From Sphingomonas guangdongensis (GTDB taxonomy: Bacteria; Pseudomonadota; Alphaproteobacteria; Sphingomonadales; Sphingomonadaceae), in assembly GCF_900199185.1 (NCBI RefSeq), contig NZ_OBMI01000002.1:558001-622000 (forward strand): a DNA stretch of 64,000 nucleotides, in the 5' to 3' direction. Below are positions 8,415 to 15,764 of this stretch, piece by piece. Below the pieces are notes generated by a model. That model searched no databases and was not told where the DNA came from. It worked only from the letters and a program-made list of their open reading frames with translations. Made by a program: the position numbers and the translations under genes. Numbering within the stretch: the stretch's first letter is position 1; each line of letters opens with the position of its first letter.

Positions 8415-9677
8415 TTAACCGATCACGCCAACCGCGCGCCCGGCCGCGGCGAACAGGCCGAGCACGCGCTCGATCTGCTCCGAACTGTGCTCCGCGCAGA
8501 GCGAGCAACGCAGCAGGAACGTGCCCGCCGGGGTCGCCGGCGGGCGCGCCATGTTCACGTAAACGCCACTGTCGAGCAGCGCCTGCCACATGGCGACCGC
8601 CTGCTCCTGGTCGGACAGGATGACGGCGACGATCGCGCTCTCGGGCGTCGCGGTACCGAGCCGGAAGCCGAGCTGCGTAAGCCCGCCGTGAAGCGCGCGG
8701 GCGTTCGCCCACAGCCGCTCGCGCTTCTCGCGCGCGGTCATCAGCTTGCGGATCGACGTGGCGGCGGTCGCGACGACCGAGGGCGGCAGGCTGGCGGTGA
8801 AGATGTAGGGACGGCAGGCGAGGCGGATCGCCTCGAACTTCGGGTGGTCGGACACGCAGAAGCCGCCCACGGTGCCGACCGACTTGGAAAAGGTGCCGAT
8901 CACGAAGTCGACCTGTCCGTCGAGACCCTGAGCTTCGTACACGCCGCGCCCGTTGGGGCCGTAGAAGCCCATCGAATGCGCCTCGTCCGAGAGTACCATG
9001 GCGCCGTGCGCCTTGGCGACCGCCACCATTTCCTTCAGCGGCGCGACGTCGCCGAGCATCGAGTAGACGCCCTCGAGCACGACGAGCTTCCCGGGTTCCT
9101 TCGGGAGCCGCCCGAGCCGCTTGTCGAGGTCCTCGACCGAGTTGTGTCGGAAGCGGACGATCTCCGCGTTGCCCTGCGCGCAGCCGTCGTAGATCGAGGC
9201 ATGGCTGTCGGCGTCGAGGATGACGTACTCGCCCTTTGCCGCGAGCGTCGAGATCATGCCGAGATTGGCCATGTAGCCGGTCGAGAACACGATCGCCCCC
9301 GACATGCCGTAGAAGTCGCGCAGCGCCTGCTCCACCGCCATGTGATCGCGGAAGGTGCCGTTGAGCATCCGGCTGCCGTTGGTGCCCGACCCGAACTGCG
9401 CGAGCGCCGCCTCGCCCGCGGCGAGCACGTCGGGGTCGAAGGTCATGCCCATGTAATTGTAGGTCCCGAGCAGGATCGTATCCTTGCCCTTGATCACCGC
9501 TTCGGTCGGCGAGCGGACCTTGTCCATCACGATCGCGAACGGATCGGTGACCCCGCTGTCGAGCAGCGCCTGGCGTTCCGCGATCAGGCCGTCGAACTTC
9601 GACATCAGGTCGCGCATCGGAGCGACCGGCGCGGGATCGGCGGGAAGGGTCTCGGGCTGGAGGCCGGTTTCGGTCAT
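8415..9677 (-). CDS. spt: serine palmitoyltransferase
   Basis: 420 residues, the same length as the crystallised Sphingomonas paucimobilis enzyme. It belongs to the alpha-oxoamine synthase family: PLP-dependent condensation of L-serine with an acyl thioester to give 3-ketodihydrosphingosine, CO2 and CoA/ACP. Numbering of the active site coincides with the published enzyme: His159 stacks on PLP, Asp231 and His234 bind it, and Lys265 (TFSKSVGTVGG) forms the aldimine. No signal peptide or membrane segment is visible, as expected for the soluble bacterial homodimer. The gene follows acp and cerR on the same strand but is separated from acp by a 163-bp palindromic repeat. Confidence 0.96.
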   Translation of the reverse strand: MTETGLQPETLPADPAPVAPMRDLMSKFDGLIAERQALLDSGVTDPFAIVMDKVRSPTEAVIKGKDTILLGTYNYMGMTFDPDVLAAGEAALAQFGSGTNGSRMLNGTFRDHMAVEQALRDFYGMSGAIVFSTGYMANLGMISTLAAKGEYVILDADSHASIYDGCAQGNAEIVRFRHNSVEDLDKRLGRLPKEPGKLVVLEGVYSMLGDVAPLKEMVAVAKAHGAMVLSDEAHSMGFYGPNGRGVYEAQGLDGQVDFVIGTFSKSVGTVGGFCVSDHPKFEAIRLACRPYIFTASLPPSVVATAATSIRKLMTAREKRERLWANARALHGGLTQLGFRLGTATPESAIVAVILSDQEQAVAMWQALLDSGVYVNMARPPATPAGTFLLRCSLCAEHSSEQIERVLGLFAAAGRAVGVIG

Positions 9678-9685
9678 TGCGGTAG

Positions 9686-9848
9686 TCCGTTCGTCCTGAG
9701 TAGCTGCTGAGCTCGTCGAAGAGTGTCAGGTCGGATCGTCCCCCGGACGATCCTGAAACATGCGGGGCATGTTTCGCCTGACACTGTATCGAAGGATCCT
9801 TCGATACGAGCCTTCGCCTCCGCTCAGTCTCTACTCAGGACGAACGGA
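9686..9848. repeat. highly structured palindromic element between acp and spt
   Basis: The outer ends are a perfect 18-bp inverted repeat: TCCGTTCGTCCTGAGTAG at 9686-9703 and its complement at 9831-9848. Inside are a nested pair GTGTCAGG/CCTGACAC (9723-9730, 9777-9784), a hairpin GGATCGTCC/GGACGATCC with a 3-base loop (9733-9753), a hairpin GAAACATGC/GCATGTTTC with loop GGG (9755-9775), and a 20-bp perfect palindrome at 9787-9806. The 17-bp end motif recurs at 47 kb. It looks like a REP/MITE-type intergenic element. As RNA it could fold into a multi-branched structure within the acp-spt transcript and affect termination or mRNA stability. Confidence 0.85.
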
Positions 9849-9860
9849 GGAGAGAGGGTG

Positions 9861-10106
9861 TCAGGCGTTCTTCAGCTTCTGCACTGCGTCGACAAGCTGG
9901 CCGACTGTCTCGATCTCCGCCTGCATGTTCATCGTGATCAGAATGTCGAACTCGTCCTCGATTGCCGCGACAAAGTCCATGACGGTCAAGCTGTCCCACT
10001 CCAGGTCGCCCTGGAAGGTGGTGGCCTCGGTGAGCGCGACGCCCTTCTTGTTGAACGGCTCGATCTGGGCGGTGACGGTGTCGAAGATGGCTTGGCGGTC
10101 GGTCAT
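9861..10106 (-). CDS. acpR: acyl carrier protein dedicated to sphingolipid synthesis
   Basis: 81 residues from ATG 10106; the open frame continues upstream but the conserved start is MTDRQAIFDTVTAQIEPF. The phosphopantetheine attachment site is Ser in EWDSLTVMDFVAAIEDEF, the standard DSL(x)xxE context of carrier proteins. The high acidity and four-helix pattern fit. It lies directly between the cerR-like reductase and spt, matching the specialised ACP next to spt in Caulobacter and Sphingomonas, which delivers the acyl thioester to serine palmitoyltransferase. It is not the housekeeping acpP, which would sit in the fab cluster. Confidence 0.9.
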   Translation of the reverse strand: MTDRQAIFDTVTAQIEPFNKKGVALTEATTFQGDLEWDSLTVMDFVAAIEDEFDILITMNMQAEIETVGQLVDAVQKLKNA

Positions 10107-10146
10107 GTACGGTCCTGTGGGCCCCAAATGCGGCAGCGTGTTGGCG

Positions 10147-11049
10147 CTATAGCAGCCCGCGCGAACGATACCATGCCGCCGTGTCGGCAAGGCCGGCGGG
10201 CGTCGGGACAACGGGCTGCCAGAGGGTGGGCGGGGGTCGATGCGCAGGGTCGATGACCCAGTCGGGATGGCAGAAATAGGCGACTCGGTCCGGCGTGAGC
10301 CGCGCCTTGTCCCCGCGTGCCAGCCGGTCGAGCCACGCGCCTACCTCCATCAGCGGGCGGGGCATGGCGATCGCCCGTACCCGCTTGCCGAGCGCCGTGC
10401 CGATCGCGCGGGCGAAGTCGGCGTAGCTGTAGCCGCCGCTCGCGCCATCATCCGCCTCGTAAGTGGCGGAGCCGGCGGGCGCTTGCGCCAGCGCAAGCAG
10501 CAGGCGGGCGAGATCATCGACGTGGAGGAGCGACAGCCGTCCCGCCGGCGGCGTCAGCGCCAGGCCACGGCGTGCGAGGCGAAAAAGCTCGAGCTGATCC
10601 ATGTCGCCGGGCCCGTAGATAGCCGGCGGGCGCACCATGTCCCAGTCGGGCGCGGCGGCGCGCACGACCCGCTCAGCCTCGGCCTTCGACCACCCATAGT
10701 TCGACAGCTGCGGCTCCCGCGCGGCCAGCGAGGAGACGTGGACGAACCGGCGCACGCCGCCGCGCGTTGCGGCGGTGACGATCGCCTCCGTACCCGCGAT
10801 GTTCCCCTCCGCGAAGCCGGCGTGGTCAGGCGCGTTGACGACGCCGGCGACGTGGATGACCGCGTCAACTTCCGTGACGAGTTCCGCGAGCGCGTCAGCT
10901 GTGTTGAGCGCACCGCTCACCCAGGCCACACCCTCGCGCGGCGGCTGCGCCCGCCGGGTGAGGGCGTTGACCCGGTGCCCGGCTGCGATCGCCCGGTCGA
11001 GCAGCCGGGCCCCGACGAAACCGGTCGCGCCGGTAACCGCGATCCTCAC
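10147..11049 (-). CDS. cerR: NAD(P)-dependent epimerase/reductase, probable ceramide-pathway reductase CerR
   Basis: 300 residues starting at GTG 11049, which overlaps the proB stop as GTGA. It is an extended short-chain dehydrogenase: glycine motif GATGFVG at 7-13, Ser at 106/107, and the catalytic pair Tyr118 and Lys122 in YGWSK. Proteins of this type next to spt and acp have been shown in Caulobacter to reduce the 3-oxo group in ceramide synthesis (CerR). In bacteria this is thought to follow N-acylation, the reverse of the eukaryotic order. The family also contains NDP-sugar epimerases, so the assignment rests on the gene order proB-cerR-acp-spt. Confidence 0.82.
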   Translation of the reverse strand: MRIAVTGATGFVGARLLDRAIAAGHRVNALTRRAQPPREGVAWVSGALNTADALAELVTEVDAVIHVAGVVNAPDHAGFAEGNIAGTEAIVTAATRGGVRRFVHVSSLAAREPQLSNYGWSKAEAERVVRAAAPDWDMVRPPAIYGPGDMDQLELFRLARRGLALTPPAGRLSLLHVDDLARLLLALAQAPAGSATYEADDGASGGYSYADFARAIGTALGKRVRAIAMPRPLMEVGAWLDRLARGDKARLTPDRVAYFCHPDWVIDPAHRPPPTLWQPVVPTPAGLADTAAWYRSRGLL

Positions 11050-12149
11050 AGCAGCGCCATGTGGTTGCGGTGGACGAGCGCGGCGCGCGGCGCGTAGCCG
11101 AGCAGGACGGCGTGTTCCTCGCGGCGATGCCCGATCAGCCTGGCGGCGTCGGCGGCGTCATACTCGCTCAGCCCCCGCGCGACCGGACCGGCCGGTCCGA
11201 TGATCGCAACGAGGTCGCCGCGTGCGAAGCTGCCCTCGATCCGCATCACGCCCGCGGCGAGCAGGCTTGCGCCACCCGCGAGCGCCTGCGCCGCGCCGGC
11301 ATCAACGTGCAGCGTGCCGCGTGCCGTGAGCCCGCCCGCCAGCCATGCCTTGCGCGCGGGGGCGCCACGCTCGGCGACGAACAGCGTGTGGCGCGCCTCG
11401 GTCGAGAGCGGGCGCTCGATCCGCCCCGACGCGATCGCGAGCGAGGCGCCCGCGCTCGCCGCGATCCGCGCGGCGGCGATCTTCGACACCATGCCCCCCG
11501 ATCCCATCCCGGAAGTGGAGCCGGTGTCGGCCATCGCCGTGATCGCCGCGTCGATCCGTTCGACGCGCGACATGTGGGCGGCACCGGGCAGGGCGGGGTT
11601 GCGGTCGTAGAGGCCGTCGACGTCGCTCAGCAGGATCACGCCCGCCGCGCCCGCCGCCTGTGCGACGCGGGCGGCCAGCCGATCATTGTCGCCGAAGCGG
11701 ATCTCCTCGGTCGCGACGCTGTCGTTCTCGTTCAAGACGGGTACGACGCCGAGCGTCAACAGGCGATCGAGCGTCGCCGCGGCGTTCAGGTACCGACGGC
11801 GATCCTCCAGGTCATCCAGCGTCAGCAGCATCTGCGCGGCGGTGAGCCCCTCCGCGGCGAGCACGGCTGCCCAGGTCTGCGACAGCGCGATCTGTCCGAC
11901 GGCGGCGGCGGCCTGCGCGTCCTCCAGGCTAGCGCGGCCGCCCTTCGCGAGCCCCAGCCGCCGCGCGCCGAGCGCGATCGCGCCGGACGAGACGATCGCA
12001 ACCTGTTGCCCGGCCGTCACCCGCGTGGCGACATCGGCCGCGACCCCGGCGAGCCACGCGCTGCGGACGCTGCCATCGGCCTCGACGAGCAAGGCCGAGC
12101 CGATCTTGACGATCAGCCGTGGGCAGTCGGCGGGCGGAAAGAGGCTCAT
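11046..12149 (-). CDS. proB: glutamate 5-kinase
   Basis: 367 residues from ATG 12149, the normal length for the two-domain enzyme. The N-terminal amino-acid kinase domain (about 1-255) begins CPRLIVKIGSALLV and contains SSGAIALG, NENDSV and the SDVDGLYDRNP block that binds the phosphorylated glutamate region. A C-terminal PUA domain (about 275-360) follows. It catalyses ATP-dependent phosphorylation of glutamate, the first step of proline synthesis, in the cytoplasm, and is normally feedback-inhibited by proline. In many alphaproteobacteria it directly follows obgE; here a Uma2 gene lies between them. Confidence 0.96.
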   Translation of the reverse strand: MSLFPPADCPRLIVKIGSALLVEADGSVRSAWLAGVAADVATRVTAGQQVAIVSSGAIALGARRLGLAKGGRASLEDAQAAAAVGQIALSQTWAAVLAAEGLTAAQMLLTLDDLEDRRRYLNAAATLDRLLTLGVVPVLNENDSVATEEIRFGDNDRLAARVAQAAGAAGVILLSDVDGLYDRNPALPGAAHMSRVERIDAAITAMADTGSTSGMGSGGMVSKIAAARIAASAGASLAIASGRIERPLSTEARHTLFVAERGAPARKAWLAGGLTARGTLHVDAGAAQALAGGASLLAAGVMRIEGSFARGDLVAIIGPAGPVARGLSEYDAADAARLIGHRREEHAVLLGYAPRAALVHRNHMALL

Positions 12150-12186
12150 GTCGCCGCGTGCGTTAGCGACCGGCGCCGAGCCGCGT

Positions 12187-12744
12187 CTAGTCGCGCGCGA
12201 AGATCTCGTCGTGCGGGATCGTGAGCCTGAGGGATGGCAGGGGAACGTCGACCGGCTCGCCATGCTCGACGTCGCTCCACCCGTGCACCGCGGTCCGCTG
12301 CACGATCCGAAGCCGCTCGGTCGCTATGTCCACGAAGACGATGGTGTCGATGCTGTCGAGCGCCTTGTACTCGTCGAGCTTGATGCGCAGGTCCGTGCGA
12401 GCGGTGCCGGCGGAAAGTACTTCGAAGATCACGCGAGGATCGTCGAAGGCCTTTGTGTTGTCATTTTCCCGACCGTCACGACCGCAGAACACGCTGACAT
12501 CCGGATAGCGGATCGAGCGGCTGTGCGTAAGCGTGGCCATGTCAGATCCGTACGGACGACAGCCGGAGCCTCGTAGTCGTTGCCGAAGCCACGCGACGAT
12601 GTTGGCTTGAACTTCTGCGTGGCGGGCCGTGCCGCCGGCCATCATCCGGATCACGCCGTTATCGAGCTCGGCCTTCTTTTCGCCGAACTCGATTTCCAGG
12701 AAGTCGGCGGCGCTTAACAGCGGGTATGCAGGTTCCGAGGCCAT
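12187..12744 (-). CDS. Uma2 family (DUF820) endonuclease-like protein
   Basis: 185 residues. The N-terminal ISAADFLEIE-type start, the internal HAEVQANIVAWLRQRLRGSGC helix and the core YPDVSVFC...RVIFEVLS match the Uma2 family, which has a PD-(D/E)XK nuclease fold (Asp in PDV, Glu in FEVLS, then Lys in IKLDEYK). Family members are very numerous in cyanobacteria and patchy elsewhere; the biological role is unknown. Here it sits between obgE and proB, a position usually without it, so it is probably an insertion into a conserved operon. It lies 31 bp from obgE and 37 bp from proB. Confidence 0.86.
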   Translation of the reverse strand: MASEPAYPLLSAADFLEIEFGEKKAELDNGVIRMMAGGTARHAEVQANIVAWLRQRLRGSGCRPYGSDMATLTHSRSIRYPDVSVFCGRDGRENDNTKAFDDPRVIFEVLSAGTARTDLRIKLDEYKALDSIDTIVFVDIATERLRIVQRTAVHGWSDVEHGEPVDVPLPSLRLTIPHDEIFARD

Positions 12745-12775
12745 GCTCGGATCATAGCAGAGCGGCCACCCTCCC

Positions 12776-13849
<1,074 letters not shown>

Positions 13850-13995
13850 CTAAGGCGACACAAGAGCGCCGGCCCGGCCGGCGGGGCTACAGCCCCGGCC
13901 GACGACGCGGCTTTGCCGCGGCGCTGCGCATGCGGCACGAAGCTCGGCACGAACGGGAGGGTAGGGGAAGGTCCTCGACCGCGGCCCGCCTCCTC

Positions 13996-14574
13996 CTATC
14001 GCCGCCCCGCCATCAATCCCCGCGCCGCGAGCTCGCGCGCCTTGTCGCGTGGCAGCCCGAGCGCCTTCGCCATCGGTCCGCCGAGCAGCGCGTCGCCGAG
14101 CGCCATCAGCACCAGTTGCAGCGTGTCCTCGTGGATCGGGCGGCCGGGCATGTCGTCCCGCTCGACCAGTTCGTCGACCAGCCGGTGGATCGCCTCCAGG
14201 ATCGGATTGAGCGCATCCTCGTTCCCCGACAGGATCATCCAGCTGGCGAGCGCGCCCGCGCCGCCACGACCGAAGGCGTCGAAAGTGAGCGCCACCACCT
14301 CGCCCGGATCCTGGTCACCGGCGCGCGCGCGCAGCACCGCCGCGCCGATCTCCCCCACGATCTGGTCGGCCATGGAGGCGATCAGCGCCCGCTGTAGCCC
14401 GCCGGCCGACCCGAAATGGTGGAGCAGGTTGGCGTGGGTCCGCCCGACCCGCGCCGCCACCGCCTTCAGCGTCACCGCCTGCGGCCCGTCCTCCACCAAC
14501 AGCACGCGCGCCGCTTCCAGGGCCGCATCACGCGACTGTTCGGGACTAAGTCTCTTGGGGATGGCGATAGACAT
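13996..14574 (-). CDS. TetR/AcrR family transcriptional regulator
   Basis: 192 residues. The N-terminal helix-turn-helix (about 17-62) reads AALEAARVLLVEDGPQAVTLKAVAARVGRTHANLLHHFGS, the standard TetR DNA-binding domain ending in the FGS/K turn. A helical ligand domain follows. No neighbouring efflux pump or enzyme is evident: the gene is flanked by obgE and a DUF4893 lipoprotein, both on the minus strand. The target and ligand are unknown. The 173-bp gap to obgE contains a GC-rich hairpin (about 13876-13900) and nothing else I can name. Confidence 0.9.
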   Translation of the reverse strand: MSIAIPKRLSPEQSRDAALEAARVLLVEDGPQAVTLKAVAARVGRTHANLLHHFGSAGGLQRALIASMADQIVGEIGAAVLRARAGDQDPGEVVALTFDAFGRGGAGALASWMILSGNEDALNPILEAIHRLVDELVERDDMPGRPIHEDTLQLVLMALGDALLGGPMAKALGLPRDKARELAARGLMAGRR

Positions 14575-14728
14575 GGATGAAAGGCAGCACTGATCGCCCC
14601 ACTTAGGAGCAAAGGGGCGAACAACGCAAAGGCTACGGCCGTGCCAGCCAAGGAGGCGCGCGATCCATCCATCGGCCAGGGCCGTTGTACCGCCATTGAC
14701 CGGAATTGGCCGCTTCAGGCGGCCGGTA

Positions 14729-15388
14729 TCAGGCGGGTGGCTGCTCGTCCGCGGGAACGGGCGTGATCTCGTAGATCGACACTTCGCTGTTGACGCCCGG
14801 CAAGGTCAGGTGCCAGCGGAACGACCCGGTCCGCTCGAGCACGCCCGCCAAGTCCTGCGTCGGGTCGGTTCCGTACTGCTCCTCGGCGGTACCCGCCTGG
14901 CGCCTGCCGAGAAACACCATCCGTCGGTCGTCGTCCGGGTAGAGCCAGCCGATCGGCTGATCAGACCCGGTTTGCTTGGTGAAGGAGAAGCGACCTTCGC
15001 TTTCCCCGCGAATGTAGCAGAAGAACGACGGGAAAGCGCGAAAGGTGGGGGCGGCGCGCCGCGCGGCCGGAGTCGAGAAGCGCACCAGCCGGCAGTTGTA
15101 GGAACCAGGCGACGGAGCGACATGATCGAGTGCCGGACTGCCGAGCGCCGGCGCCTCGGCCGTCAGCCGCGTGCGAGCGGACCGCGGCAATCGCGACAGA
15201 ATGCTTGTTCGGCGTGCTGCGATCGTCTGTAGCAGCGCAGCATCGGCCGGGCGCACGATCCGCTCCCACTCGGGCCGGGGCGCCTCCACGATCGGCTCCG
15301 AACTGACCGTCACCGGCGCCACGGCCGGCGTGCGCGCGCAGCCCGCCACGGTCAGTCCCAGCGACAGCGTAAGCAGCAGCGCGCGCAT
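14729..15388 (-). CDS. DUF4893 domain lipoprotein
   Basis: 219 residues from ATG 15388, preceded in frame by an unlikely 15-codon extension. Residues 1-20 form a lipoprotein signal with lipobox VAGC. The rest has the layout I associate with DUF4893: an N-terminal RPADAALLQ helix, a GSYNCRLVRF strand, FPSFFCYI, then FLGRRQAGT and a final beta region with LERTGSFRWHLTLP. Two Cys (in YNCR and FFCY) could be paired. The protein is presumably anchored in the cell envelope; its role is unknown. It stands as a single minus-strand gene beyond the TetR regulator. Confidence 0.68.
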   Translation of the reverse strand: MRALLLTLSLGLTVAGCARTPAVAPVTVSSEPIVEAPRPEWERIVRPADAALLQTIAARRTSILSRLPRSARTRLTAEAPALGSPALDHVAPSPGSYNCRLVRFSTPAARRAAPTFRAFPSFFCYIRGESEGRFSFTKQTGSDQPIGWLYPDDDRRMVFLGRRQAGTAEEQYGTDPTQDLAGVLERTGSFRWHLTLPGVNSEVSIYEITPVPADEQPPA

Positions 15389-15458
15389 CGTAACCCTCTG
15401 TTCAGAAACGTTACCAGCGGATTGACGCCTCAAAGGTTAACAAATCGTTGACGCCGCG

Positions 15459-15683
15459 ATGGGCGACAAGCCGGGAGCGACCGGCTGCATCATGGGGCGG
15501 CGTTCGATGGAGCGACACACCTTCATGCGCGACGTCACCAACAAGCAGCAGCCGGCCGGCATCCAGGCGACGGGCAAGCTGTTCGACCTGCCGGCCGGCG
15601 CGGTCAACGTCGCGGTCGGCGGCGAATATCGTAGGGACAGCTTGCACGTTATCGCCGACGCCTTCGAGTGTTTCGACAGATGA
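15459..15683 (+). pseudogene. fragment of a TonB-dependent receptor gene
   Basis: A 74-codon open frame that contains DVTNKQQPAGIQATGKLF, LPAGAVNVAVGGEYRRDS. This matches an internal barrel segment common to sphingomonad TonB receptors ('...GDLFDLPAGPVGFAVGVEYRRES...'). The protein lacks a signal peptide, plug and most of the barrel. I therefore read it as the remnant of a receptor gene lost by deletion, lying between the DUF4893 gene and the M14 peptidase. It is unlikely to encode a functional product. The short length makes the identification moderate rather than firm. Confidence 0.5.
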
Positions 15684-15764
15684 AGAAGGCACCCGGAACG
15701 CGCGCCACTGGCGCTGGCGCGACAGGCGACTAAGCTCACGCGCCTACAAGGGAAAGTTCTGCCG

